Below, in pieces: positions 33,963 through 40,967 of a stretch of DNA of 44,819 nt; within the stretch, counting starts at the first letter, position 1, and each line of letters begins with the position of its first letter. The DNA comes from an uncultured Clostridia bacterium (GTDB taxonomy: Bacteria; Bacillota; Clostridia; Christensenellales; Aristaeellaceae). The stretch spans positions 1-44,819 of the forward strand of contig CAKUAV010000007.1 in NCBI GenBank assembly GCA_934636425.1, read 5' to 3'. The translations under genes and the position numbers were made by a program. Below the pieces are notes generated by a model that saw nothing but the letters and a program-made list of their open reading frames with translations, was not told the origin of the DNA and ran no database searches.

Positions 33963-33970
33963 TAATCCAG

Positions 33971-34000
33971 TCCGGCCGGACGCTGCTTCCGGCCGGATTT
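33971..34000 (+). terminator. Terminator-like hairpin after aspartate kinase
   Basis: Arms TCCGGCCGGA (33971-33980) and TCCGGCCGGA (33988-33997), each self-palindromic, separated by CGCTGCT and followed by TTT. The right arm reappears beyond the C element at 34206-34218. Confidence 0.65.
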
Positions 34001-34202
34001 CTGCTTGTCAAAAAAGGTCTTAACGGGCAGGGGAACGAGGGGCAAGCTCCCCGCCGCATGCCACATTCTCCATCTTTGGCTCTGGAAGCGGGATTTTTCG
34101 CCGCAAAAAGCCGTCTTGCCCATCGTACACGCTGCCGGATATGTTTGAAAATTCGAGAGGGTTCGACCCTTTCAAACTCTCCGAAGTTTTTTCGACAGTC
34201 TG
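34001..34202 (+). repeat. Family C hairpin-chain element
   Basis: Begins CTGCTTGTCAAAAAAGG and ends TTTTTTCGACAGTCTG. Inner modules: GGGGCAAGCTCCCC hairpin, GGCTCTGGAAGCGGG, TCGAGAGGGTTCGACCCT. The flanks share TCCGGCCGGATTT (33988-34000 and 34206-34218), again a palindrome copied on both sides. It lies between the convergent aspartate kinase and RadC genes. Confidence 0.7.
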
Positions 34203-34217
34203 CAATCCGGCCGGATT

Positions 34218-34913
34218 TTACGTTCCTGCTTCGCCGGCCTCCTCAACCCACCGGCTGAAGGACACGGCCATCGCGCCGGAATTTGTCCAGAGGTTCTCGG
34301 GAATATAGTGCATACGGCGAAGGCTGATGATCCTGCCCCGAGCCACCAGAAGATGATCGAGCATGGCGACGTTGATCCTGTCCAGATCATGCAGCGCTGC
34401 GAGGGTTGAGGAAACATCCGCCTCGCTGAAAAACGTCCTGCCCGCGGGATGATTGTGGCAGAATATCACAGCGCCGGCGTGAACGCGCAGCGCGCTTTCC
34501 ATAATCAGGCGCGGCGGCACGCTCGTCTCGGTCATCGAGCCGCTGGAGAGCGGCTGCGCCTCGATCAGCCTGAAATCTCCGTCCAGACACAGCATGAACA
34601 GCCGCTCGCGCCGCACGCCCGTATACAGCGCGCGGACAAAGCGCGCAGCCGCGTCGAGACGATCCAATATGGGGCTGTCGCCGCACCGATCCAGCCGGCA
34701 GCGGCGCACGATGCGCGGCAGCTCCGCCAGCAGCTCGGCCTGCGCGGCGGAAAGGCGCCCCACCTGCATCAGAATCTCCGGCGGAAACGACGCCATGCCG
34801 CTGAGCGAGCCGAAGCGCTCGAGCAGCGCCCGGGCGTCGCTCACGTCCAGCGCGCCCTTGGAGAGCGTCGAGAGAAAGTGAGTGAGAACGACGAGTTCCT
34901 GCTGTTGATCCAT
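34218..34913 (-). CDS. radC: RadC-family JAB-domain protein
   Basis: A 231-aa RadC homologue. The C-terminal JAB/JAMM domain has the zinc motif His153-x-His155...Asp166 in CHNHPAGRTFFSEAD, preceded by SSGSMTETSVPPR and by RRERLFMLCLDGDFRLI. The N-terminal helix-hairpin-helix-like part (DARALLERFGSLSGM) is present. The N-terminus is shorter and more divergent than in well-known RadC, and the usual UPR motif is missing, so it may be a paralogue. RadC's cellular role remains unsettled. Start at 34913 with GAGGTG upstream. Its stop codon lies 15 bases from the C element at 34001-34202. Confidence 0.88.
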   Translation of the reverse strand: MDQQQELVVLTHFLSTLSKGALDVSDARALLERFGSLSGMASFPPEILMQVGRLSAAQAELLAELPRIVRRCRLDRCGDSPILDRLDAAARFVRALYTGVRRERLFMLCLDGDFRLIEAQPLSSGSMTETSVPPRLIMESALRVHAGAVIFCHNHPAGRTFFSEADVSSTLAALHDLDRINVAMLDHLLVARGRIISLRRMHYIPENLWTNSGAMAVSFSRWVEEAGEAGT

Positions 34914-34978
34914 AAACAGTACACCTCATTCAATAATTCGATTTGTGAGTGAATTTTCCTCTATGCAAAAGACACATT

Positions 34979-35011
34979 TTGCTTTTTTATTGCACTCTGA
35001 TATGATATAAT
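34979..35011 (+). promoter_or_regulatory. Putative promoter of the dehydrogenase-exonuclease genes
   Basis: TTGCTT (34979-34984), 16-base spacer, TATGAT (35001-35006), with an overlapping TATAAT (35006-35011). A leader of about 140 bases follows with GC-rich stretches (35030-35110) but no riboswitch I recognise. Confidence 0.5.
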
Positions 35012-35157
35012 AGTCGGGCGAGGCAATGCCCGGCCGGATCGGCGGAACGCCCGGGCGCTTTGCCGGCAGTCGCGGCGCACAATCGCAGCGGCCGAAACCG
35101 CCGCGCCGCACAGCAAAGAGCGCCGCACAAAGGCGCATTGAAGAAAGGTGATCGACA

Positions 35158-36162
35158 ATGATTGAGGCCGCGTTCCTGAACGCAACGCCCGATACCCTTC
35201 GCCGCGTCTATGCCCAGCGGCAGATGGCGCGCCTGAATAAGCTGGTTCATCTCTATCCGTCCGTCATAACCTCCGTCGCCGAGGCGCGCGCTGCAAAGCA
35301 CGCGCTGGGGGACGTGGAGGTCGTGTTCTCCACATGGGGCATGCCCGCCATGACCGAAGCGGAAATCAGGGAGTGCTTCCCGGCGCTCAAGGCCGTGTTT
35401 TACGGCGCGGGCAGCGTGCAGAATTTCGCGCGGCCGTTCCTGAACGCCGGCGTGCGCGTCTACAGCGCCTGGCAGGCCAACGCCGTGCCGGTGGTGCAGT
35501 ACGCCTTCGCGCAGATCCTGCTGGCCACGAAGGGCTATTTCCGCGTGCAGCCCATAACGCGCGCCGACCGCAGCGCGGGGCAAAAGCTGTTCGAGAACTA
35601 TCCCGGCAATTACGACGTGAAGATCGGCCTGCTGGGCTGCGGCGCGATCGGCAGCCGTCTGGCCGAGATGCTCAGGCAGATCGACTGCGAGGTGCTGGTG
35701 TTCGATCCCTTCCTGAGCGAAGAGCGCGCCGAAAAGCTGCGCGTCAGAAAGGCCGAAATGGCCGAAATCTTCGCAGAATGCGACGTGATCTCCAACCACC
35801 TGGCCAATCTGCCCGCCACCGTGGGCATCATAAAGCGCGAATACTTCCTGTCCATGAAGCCCTACGCCACGTTCATAAACACCGGCCGCGGCCCGCAGCT
35901 GGACGAGAAGGATCTCTACGACGCGCTGACGAGCGTGCCCACGCGCACGGCGCTGCTGGACGTGATGACCAACGAGAGCCATTCGAACGAGAACCCGCTG
36001 AACGCGCTGGACAACTGCTTCATAACGCCCCACATCGCCGGCTCGAGCGGCCATGAAGTGCGCCGCATGGCCGAATACATGATGGACGCCTTCGAGCTGT
36101 ATGAAAAGGGCGAAAAGTGCGGTTACGAAGTCACCCTTGCCATGCTGGAAACCATGGCCTGA
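35158..36162 (+). CDS. D-isomer-specific 2-hydroxyacid dehydrogenase family protein
   Basis: A 334-aa NAD(P)-dependent dehydrogenase. Nucleotide loop GLLGCGAIGS (157-166), Arg244 in INTGRG, Glu273 in TNESH, and the catalytic His292 in ITPHIAGSSG, in the order of the SerA/GyaR/VanH superfamily. There is no C-terminal ACT domain, so it is not a feedback-regulated phosphoglycerate dehydrogenase. It could reduce glyoxylate, hydroxypyruvate or a related keto acid. Start at 35158 with AAAGGTG upstream. Followed after 19 bases by the exonuclease gene, probably co-transcribed. Confidence 0.93.
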   Translation: MIEAAFLNATPDTLRRVYAQRQMARLNKLVHLYPSVITSVAEARAAKHALGDVEVVFSTWGMPAMTEAEIRECFPALKAVFYGAGSVQNFARPFLNAGVRVYSAWQANAVPVVQYAFAQILLATKGYFRVQPITRADRSAGQKLFENYPGNYDVKIGLLGCGAIGSRLAEMLRQIDCEVLVFDPFLSEERAEKLRVRKAEMAEIFAECDVISNHLANLPATVGIIKREYFLSMKPYATFINTGRGPQLDEKDLYDALTSVPTRTALLDVMTNESHSNENPLNALDNCFITPHIAGSSGHEVRRMAEYMMDAFELYEKGEKCGYEVTLAMLETMA

Positions 36163-36181
36163 ACGACAATACGAGGAACAT

Positions 36182-36766
36182 ATGAAGATAATCTGCTTTG
36201 ACACGGAAGCGACCGATCTCACGCCCGGCCAGATCTGCCAGCTCTCCTATCTGATCATAGACGGAGAAACCGTCACGGGCAAGAATATGTATTTCGCCGT
36301 GGATGAGATGAGCGAGGGCGCTCAGGAGGTTCACGGCATGAGCATCGAGGATCTGGACGAATTGTCCGGCGGCGAGCGCTTTGAGGACCGCGTGGACGAA
36401 ATCTTCGCCGATTTCTCGGGCAGCGGCCTGCTGGTGGGGCACAATGTGGCGGCGGACGACCGCTATATCCGCGTGGAGTTCGAGCGCTGCGGCCTGAATC
36501 TGGGCAAGAAAAAGACGTTCTGCACGATGAACTATTTCACCGGCGTGATGAACATGAAGCGGCGCGTCAACATCGGCCGCCCCAAGCCGCCCAAGCTGGA
36601 GGAGCTGGCCGAATACTACGGCCTGACTCCTGAATTCATCGCCGAGAAATCCGCCGAGTGGTTCGGCGGCGGCGGCGCAGCGCACGATTCGCGCTATGAC
36701 ACGGCGGCCACATGGCTGTGCGTGGCCGCGGCGACAAAAAAGGGCGATCTGCGCGGCGTGATCTGA
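36182..36766 (+). CDS. DEDDh 3'-5' exonuclease (DnaQ-like)
   Basis: A 194-aa stand-alone exonuclease domain: exo I FDTEAT (Asp7, Glu9), exo II GHNVAADDRY (86-95), exo III AHDSRYDTAAT (His168, Asp173). It is predicted to remove nucleotides from DNA or RNA 3' ends with two metal ions. It lacks a polymerase or helicase part. The insert NMKRRVNIGRPKPPKLEELAE leads into the third motif. Start at 36182 with GAGGA upstream, 19 bases after the dehydrogenase gene. A frame extends upstream into that gene but has no similarity. Confidence 0.93.
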   Translation: MKIICFDTEATDLTPGQICQLSYLIIDGETVTGKNMYFAVDEMSEGAQEVHGMSIEDLDELSGGERFEDRVDEIFADFSGSGLLVGHNVAADDRYIRVEFERCGLNLGKKKTFCTMNYFTGVMNMKRRVNIGRPKPPKLEELAEYYGLTPEFIAEKSAEWFGGGGAAHDSRYDTAATWLCVAAATKKGDLRGVI

Positions 36767-36950
36767 CGTATCCTTGCCGCCCGCCGCGGAATATAGTGCG
36801 GAATATAGAGGGACAAGCCCCTGACCGCCGCCGCCTTGCAGAAGAGACGGCGCCGAGGGGAACCGTTCCTCAAGCCCTCATATTTTGCGAAGCACATTTT
36901 ATCGCCGCCCCGTATAACGGGAGAAAAACAGTATTCGTTGGAGGTATTCT

Positions 36951-37523
36951 ATGAAGGTTGATTTTTCGCGCGGACAGTGGGACGACGCGCCCCTGACCTA
37001 CGCCTATTCCTTCCGCTTTCAGGAAACGCCCGTGTTCGCTCAGGAGGACGACTGCATCGTCAATCGAAAGAACGACGCATTCGAGCAGGGCTTTGACAAC
37101 GTCACGCTCATGGCGAAGGACGTCTGCGCGCCCGGCGCGGCCATTTCGGCCACCTGCTCGTTCGAGGCCTACGGCGCGCCGCTGTTCGTGATCGCCGAAA
37201 AGCTGCATCGCTGTCCGGACGGCACGCTGCGCTACGGCGACTATCTCGAGGTCGTGCTCTATGAAAACGGCGTGAACGTCTGGCGCATGAAGATGACGGA
37301 CGGCAAGGTCAGATGGGTCAAGCTGCTGGGCGCGGAATTTCCCGTCACGGCGGGCGAGAGGCACGCCTTCTCCGCGCGCGTGACGAAGACCGGCCTGGTG
37401 ATCGAGACCTGCGGCCGCAAGTTTACGCTCTACGTCGAGGACATGTATCCCTCGTTCTATCTGGGCGTCAGCGCCTGCGAGCAGATCAACCGCTTTTACG
37501 ACATGGAAATCACAGAGGAATAA
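36951..37523 (+). CDS. Unrecognised 190-aa protein, beta-rich (lectin/jelly-roll-like?)
   Basis: I do not recognise the family. It has 190 aa with no signal peptide or membrane segment. Alternating hydrophobic strands dominate (GDYLEVVLYENGVNVWRMKM, TGLVIETCGRKFTLYVEDM), and the C-terminus SFYLGVSACEQINRFYDMEI is reminiscent of the last strands of concanavalin-like jelly-roll domains (LamG, DUF1080). It is acidic overall, pointing to the cytoplasm. The start at 36951 is convincing (GGAGG 8 bases upstream). It stands alone, with its hairpin terminator at 37549-37578. The base composition matches its neighbours, so recent transfer is not indicated. Confidence 0.85.
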   Translation: MKVDFSRGQWDDAPLTYAYSFRFQETPVFAQEDDCIVNRKNDAFEQGFDNVTLMAKDVCAPGAAISATCSFEAYGAPLFVIAEKLHRCPDGTLRYGDYLEVVLYENGVNVWRMKMTDGKVRWVKLLGAEFPVTAGERHAFSARVTKTGLVIETCGRKFTLYVEDMYPSFYLGVSACEQINRFYDMEITEE

Positions 37524-37548
37524 TCCGCGCGCCAAGTCCGTTTATAGA

Positions 37549-37578
37549 GGGAGCCGTTCCGTTTTCGGAGCGGCTCCC
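37549..37578 (+). terminator. Hairpin after the 190-aa gene, first of two direct copies
   Basis: GGGAGCCGTTCCG, loop TTTT, CGGAGCGGCTCCC: 13-base arms (one G-T). Its natural T tract is not next to it; the family C element follows directly. An identical copy lies at 37960-37989. Confidence 0.75.
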
Positions 37579-37580
37579 CT

Positions 37581-37957
37581 CAGCTTGTCAAAAAGGCTAA
37601 CTCTCTACGGAAAGCTGGAGGGAGTGCAAGTCCATAGCAGCAACAGATTGCATGGCGTCGCCATGAGAGAACGGATAAAGAAGGAAAAATGCGTGTTTAG
37701 CAGTGCAATTTTTGCTTCCATGCTGCTCACATCTCTCTGCCGCGCTTTGCTTCCACCAGCTTTCCGTGAAGAACCAAAATGTTTTGACAATCTGGGACGG
37801 AGGAGCAAGCTCCCCCGCCACTGCCGTCCCCTACCAGTTTTTGCTGAGATCTTTCAGATTTCCGGGCGCAGCAATCGTACCGCACCCGCCGAGCACGATT
37901 AAAATCTCGAGAGAACTTCGGCCCTCTCGCGCTCTCCAAGGGCTTTTTGACAGTCTA
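37581..37957 (+). repeat. Family C element with a family A element inside its terminal hairpin
   Basis: Begins CAGCTTGTCAAAAAGG, is interrupted by an A element, resumes at GTTTTGACAATCTG (the partner arm of the first hairpin) and continues with GGAGCAAGCTCCCCC, TTTTTGCTGAGATC, CACGATTAAAATC and the CTCGAGAG hairpin. It ends CTTTTTGACAGTCTA. On both sides lies the same stretch of about 34 bases holding a complete hairpin (37545-37578, 37956-37989). Confidence 0.75.
37600..37775 (-). repeat. Family A element nested in the terminal hairpin of a family C element
   Basis: Left end CTCTACGGAAAGCTGG, right end CCAGCTTTCCGTGAAGAACC; 14 or so bases pair. The interior has the A blocks ATGGCGTCGCCATGAGAGAA and GCGTGTTTAGCAGTGC. 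The central palindrome occurs once, so this is a second empty-site reference. Confidence 0.75.
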
Positions 37958-37959
37958 GA

Positions 37960-37989
37960 GGGAGCCGTTCCGTTTTCGGAGCGGCTCCC
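37960..37989 (+). terminator. Second direct copy of the hairpin downstream of the family C element
   Basis: Identical in its 30 bases to the hairpin at 37549-37578. Followed by TGCTGTTT. Because it lies beyond the element it would still stop read-through from the 190-aa gene. Confidence 0.65.
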
Positions 37990-38313
37990 TGCTGTTTCGC
38001 GGTCATATGCCGGCATGGCGATCGCGCGCCGCCGCGGCCTGATTGTCCGTCCCGGGGCGCGTCCGAAAAAAGGCGGGCTGTTGTCCTTTCTCCGCGATTC
38101 CGGGAATAGAGGGCGTCCTGCGGTGTTTTTTCCTCGATCCGGCGGCGAAAACAGACGGCTTTGCAGAGCTGAATCGCGGGCTTTTGACTTAAGATGCTAT
38201 GAAAAGCGCCCCATTGCCGGCCGCGCGCTTCCGAACGCAAAACGGAGCCGAGAGCGCCGCCCTCAGCCCCGCCTTTGGGTCATCACAAAATACAGCGCAA
38301 AATGCCGACCCAT
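37990..38313. other. Unassigned intergenic sequence
   Basis: About 320 bases between the hairpin copy and the next C element. Frames are open but have no ribosome binding site or recognisable product. Its right end (about 38290-38332) resembles the left half of a family A element close to the central palindrome, suggesting a decayed A copy. Confidence 0.5.
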
Positions 38314-38332
38314 TTCATGGCTCTGCCATGAG
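38314..38332. repeat. Left copy of a 19-base palindromic direct repeat
   Basis: TTCATGGCTCTGCCATGAG; its core TCATGGC-TCT-GCCATGA is a perfect hairpin. The identical sequence follows the C element at 38593-38611. Confidence 0.85.
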
Positions 38333-38592
38333 CAGCTTGTCAAAAAGATTTTTTTGACAAGCTGGTGGACGGGAGAGCAAACTCCCCCGCCACTGCCACC
38401 CCTGCCAGTTTTTGCAAAAAATCTTTCAGATTTCCGGGCGCAAAAACTGCAAGGAAACGATTTTTGCTCTGGAAAATAAGATTTTCCGCCGCAAAAATCG
38501 TCCCGCGCCCGCCGTACACGCCGCCGGGCACGATTAAAAGCTCGAGAGAGCTCCGGCTCTCTCGAACTCTCCAAGTTTTTTTCGACAGTCTG
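38333..38592 (+). repeat. Family C element, best-preserved copy (260 bp)
   Basis: A chain of hairpins with little sequence between. (1) 38333-38364: CAGCTTGTCAAAAA/TTTTTGACAAGCTG. (2) 38366-38395: GTGG..GGGAG/CTCCC..CCAC. (3) 38406-38449: outer CAGTTTTTGC/GCAAAAACTG, inner AAATCT/AGATTT. (4) 38458-38500: outer CGATTTTTGC/GCAAAAATCG, inner GGAAAAT/ATTTTCC. (5) 38539-38568: AGCTCGAGAGAG/CTCTCTCGAACT. The right end TTTTTTTCGACAGTCTG mirrors the left end. Exact 19-base direct repeats flank it. No coding frame of note. Confidence 0.8.
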
Positions 38593-38678
38593 TTCATGGC
38601 TCTGCCATGAGAATACGGATCTGGCCGCGCCGTTCGCGCTGCGCCGCCTTCTCTCCCGCCGGCTTTGCGTGAAGAGCC
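38593..38678 (-). repeat. Right half of a decayed family A element
   Basis: Starts with the duplicated palindrome and GAATACGGAT (compare GAGAACGGAT in the A copy at 37600) and ends CCGGCTTTGCGTGAAGAGCC, the A-type terminal repeat. The C element at 38333-38592 therefore split an A copy at its central palindrome, as at 2254-2499. Confidence 0.6.
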
Positions 38679-38685
38679 TGCTTTT

Positions 38686-39492
38686 TTAGTTGCGAACCTC
38701 GCCCACCGGCTTCAGGCCGATGAAGCGCAGGAAATGCTGTATGTGCTCGTCCCAGTATTCCCAGGTGTGCGCGCCGGGATCCTCTTCATAGGTGTAATCG
38801 AAGGGATTGTCGGGAATCGACTGGAAGAAATCGCGCGTGGCGTGCGCGTTTTCCAGCAGGAAGTCGCTTGCGCCGGTGGAATGATAGATGCGCGGCACAG
38901 GCAGACCCTCTTCGATAATTTTGCGCGCGTTGCCGAAGGGATCCTCCTCCGTGCCGCTCAGATCGCGGTCGCCGTAAACCATGGCCGCACGGCGCTTTCC
39001 GTCCTCGGTCTGCTCGGCAGAGGCGCGGCGGTTGCTCGCGCCGGCGCTCAGGCAGCCTATGGCCGCGTAATTGCCGGGATTGGCCAGACCGATCTTCATG
39101 CAGCCCGCGCCGCCCATCGACAGTCCGGCGATAAAGTTGTCCTCCCGCCTGTCGGAGAGCGGGAAGAAACAGCGCATCTTTTCGGGCAGTTCCTTTGCCA
39201 CATAGTCATAGAAGCGGCCGCCATGCGCCATGTTGGCATAGCTGGAAAGCTGAACGGCGGGCATCACCACGGCCAGCCCCAGCGGCGCGGCGTAGCGCTC
39301 GATCGACGTGCGCCGCTGCCAGATTGTGTGATCGTCGGACGCGCCGTGCAGCAGCCACAGCGTCGGATGCCTGTCGCCCCGCTCGCCCGCGGCCATGCCG
39401 ATCTGTCTGCTCGCCGTCTGCGGCAGAATGACGTCGCACGAAACGGCCATGCCCAGACACTCGGAGAAAAAGCCAATGTGAATAAGCGCCAT
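38686..39492 (-). CDS. Esterase family alpha/beta hydrolase (tributyrin/acetyl esterase-like), paralogue 1
   Basis: A 268-aa serine esterase of the EstA/esterase D type. LLHGASDDHTIWQRRTS (48-64) forms the oxyanion region. Nucleophile Ser125 lies in GLSMGG, the acid Asp in STGASDFLLE, and the His in PGAHTWEYWD. No signal peptide, so cytoplasmic deacylation of short acyl esters or sugar acetates is likely. The start at 39492 has GGGAGGAG upstream. It follows its paralogue (39511-40296) by 18 bases in one operon. The two share the order of all motifs but differ strongly in the middle, implying an old duplication. Its stop lies 7 bases from the A remnant. Confidence 0.92.
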   Translation of the reverse strand: MALIHIGFFSECLGMAVSCDVILPQTASRQIGMAAGERGDRHPTLWLLHGASDDHTIWQRRTSIERYAAPLGLAVVMPAVQLSSYANMAHGGRFYDYVAKELPEKMRCFFPLSDRREDNFIAGLSMGGAGCMKIGLANPGNYAAIGCLSAGASNRRASAEQTEDGKRRAAMVYGDRDLSGTEEDPFGNARKIIEEGLPVPRIYHSTGASDFLLENAHATRDFFQSIPDNPFDYTYEEDPGAHTWEYWDEHIQHFLRFIGLKPVGEVRN

Positions 39493-39510
39493 ATGTATCT
39501 CCTCCCTCTC

Positions 39511-40296
39511 CTATCTGCCCAGCGGCAGCCAGCTCAGCACCGACTGAATCTTCTCGTCCCAGCAGCCCCAGTTGTGATTGCCAGTCGATTCCTCATAGGT
39601 CAGATCGTAATGAAGCGCCCTGAGATGATCGCGCATGCGCACATTCTGCCGATAGAGGAAGTCCTCCGTGCCGCACCACATGTACATTTTCGGCTTCGGG
39701 CGGTCGCTTTCGGCCAGCTTTTCGGCGACGGCGAAGAGATCGTTTTCGCTGCCGGCCACCTGATCGGCCGGGCCGAACACATCGTAAAACAGCCCCTCGT
39801 TGGAGAGAATTTTGTCGCGGCAGATTTCGCCCACGTCCAGCGCGCCGGACAGCGAGGCGCACCAGCTGAACGTCTCGGGGGCGAGGAGGCCGCACTTGAA
39901 CGCGCCGTAGCCGCCCATCGACAGACCCGCGGCGAACGTGTCCTCGCGCCTGTCGCTCATCATCGGGAAGAAGCGGCGGCAGATGAGCGGCAGCTCCTGC
40001 GAGATGAACGTCCAGTACTTATAGCCGATGTACATATCGGTATACCAGCCCAGATCGGTCGTGGGCATGACCACGGCCACGCCCTTGTCGGCCACATAGC
40101 GCTCGATCGACGTGCGCCGCTGCCAGATTGTGTGGTCGTCGCTCATGCCGTGCAGCAGATAGAGCGTGGGGCATTTGCCCTGCGCGCCGCGCCCCTCCAT
40201 GCCGATCTGCCCGCGCGTCTTTTCGGGCAGTATGACGTCCATGGCCGTACACATGCCCAGCGCATCCGAAAAAAAGTCAACGTGCAATAGTGCCAT
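39511..40296 (-). CDS. Esterase family alpha/beta hydrolase, paralogue 2
   Basis: A 261-aa paralogue: LLHGMSDDHTIWQRRTS (48-64), nucleophile Ser126 in GLSMGG, Asp in WCGTEDFLYR, His in TGNHNWGCWD. The motif spacing equals that of paralogue 1. First gene of the two-gene operon. The start at 40296 is set by GAGGAGG upstream and by alignment with paralogue 1; the frame is open to 40335. Promoter at 40362-40391. Enzymes of this type often remove acetyl groups from plant-derived sugars, which would suit a saccharide-using organism, but the substrate is not shown by the sequence. Confidence 0.93.
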   Translation of the reverse strand: MALLHVDFFSDALGMCTAMDVILPEKTRGQIGMEGRGAQGKCPTLYLLHGMSDDHTIWQRRTSIERYVADKGVAVVMPTTDLGWYTDMYIGYKYWTFISQELPLICRRFFPMMSDRREDTFAAGLSMGGYGAFKCGLLAPETFSWCASLSGALDVGEICRDKILSNEGLFYDVFGPADQVAGSENDLFAVAEKLAESDRPKPKMYMWCGTEDFLYRQNVRMRDHLRALHYDLTYEESTGNHNWGCWDEKIQSVLSWLPLGR

Positions 40297-40361
40297 ACCT
40301 ATTTCCTCCTCACGGATTGATGACCGTGACATCATGCGGCCTTGCCGCGCCGCGCAGCTCG

Positions 40362-40391
40362 ATTATATCACGCGCGCCTCCTTTCCGTCAA
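40362..40391 (-). promoter_or_regulatory. Promoter of the esterase operon
   Basis: Minus strand: TTGACG (40386-40391), 18-base spacer, TATAAT (40362-40367). Confidence 0.75.
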
Positions 40392-40426
40392 CGGCGGGGG
40401 ACGCGCAAATATATCTTCAATTTCAT

Positions 40427-40462
40427 TTGCAAAACCTACCAGTTTGGTGTTATAATAGGTTT
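40427..40462 (+). promoter_or_regulatory. Promoter and probable self-operator of the Rrf2 regulator gene
   Basis: TTGCAA (40427-40432), 18-base spacer, TATAAT (40451-40456). The spacer holds AAACCTACCAGTTTGGTG, whose TACCA-GTT-TGGTG is a near-palindrome and whose AAACCTA is mirrored by TAGGTTT at 40456-40462. The sequence AAACCTACCA recurs in the cysK control region (44364-44381). Confidence 0.7.
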
Positions 40463-40487
40463 GGACACGCAAAGGAGGACGAACATC

Positions 40488-40913
40488 ATGATTTCGACGA
40501 AGGGCCGCTATTCCATCCGCATACTGCTCGATCTGGCCGAGCACAGCGGCGGCGACTACATTCCCATGCGCGAGGTGGCCGAGCGGCAGGGCATATCGCT
40601 CAAATACATCGAGCGGCTCATGCCCGCGCTCAAGGCGGCCGGGTTCATAGACAGCGCGCACGGCATCGGCGGCGGCTACAGGCTCACGCGCGAGCCGGAT
40701 CAATACAATCTCTGGGAGATACTGCGCCTGGCCGAGGGCGGCCTTGCGCCGGTCGCCTGCCTTCAGGAGAACGCCGCGCCGTGCGGCCGCGCGCCGGAAT
40801 GCCGCACGCTGCCGGTGTGGAAAAACTATTACGAGCTGACGAAAAGCTACTTTTCCGGCATCACGCTGGCCGACCTGATGGACGCGCCCGCCGCCGACAA
40901 CTATGTCATCTGA
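40488..40913 (+). CDS. Rrf2 family transcriptional regulator (IscR/CymR type)
   Basis: A 141-aa winged-helix repressor: MISTKGRYSIRILLDLAEH opening, recognition region QGISLKYIERLMPALKAAG, and the wing GIGGGYRLTREP. Three Cys (91, 99, 105) in a C-x7-C-x5-C pattern lie where IscR has its [2Fe-2S] ligands (C-x5-C-x5-C), so a cluster or thiol-based switch is plausible. Start at 40488 with AAAGGAGG upstream. An operator-like palindrome in its own promoter recurs at cysK, so it probably senses Fe-S or cysteine status and controls sulfur genes including cysK. Whether it also controls the rhodanese-TtcA fusion (convergent neighbour) is not shown: that promoter lacks the motif. Confidence 0.93.
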   Translation: MISTKGRYSIRILLDLAEHSGGDYIPMREVAERQGISLKYIERLMPALKAAGFIDSAHGIGGGYRLTREPDQYNLWEILRLAEGGLAPVACLQENAAPCGRAPECRTLPVWKNYYELTKSYFSGITLADLMDAPAADNYVI

Positions 40914-40914
40914 C

Positions 40915-40966
40915 GCAAAAAACGCCGCGTTCCCGCCCGCCTGTGGGAGAGGGAACGCGGTATATT
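40915..40966. terminator. Bidirectional terminator between convergent genes
   Basis: Arms CCGCGTTCCC (40925-40934) and GGGAACGCGG (40951-40960), with TATATTTTT on the plus side and CGTTTTTTG on the minus side. It serves both the Rrf2 gene and the rhodanese-TtcA gene. Confidence 0.9.
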
Positions 40967-40967
40967 T

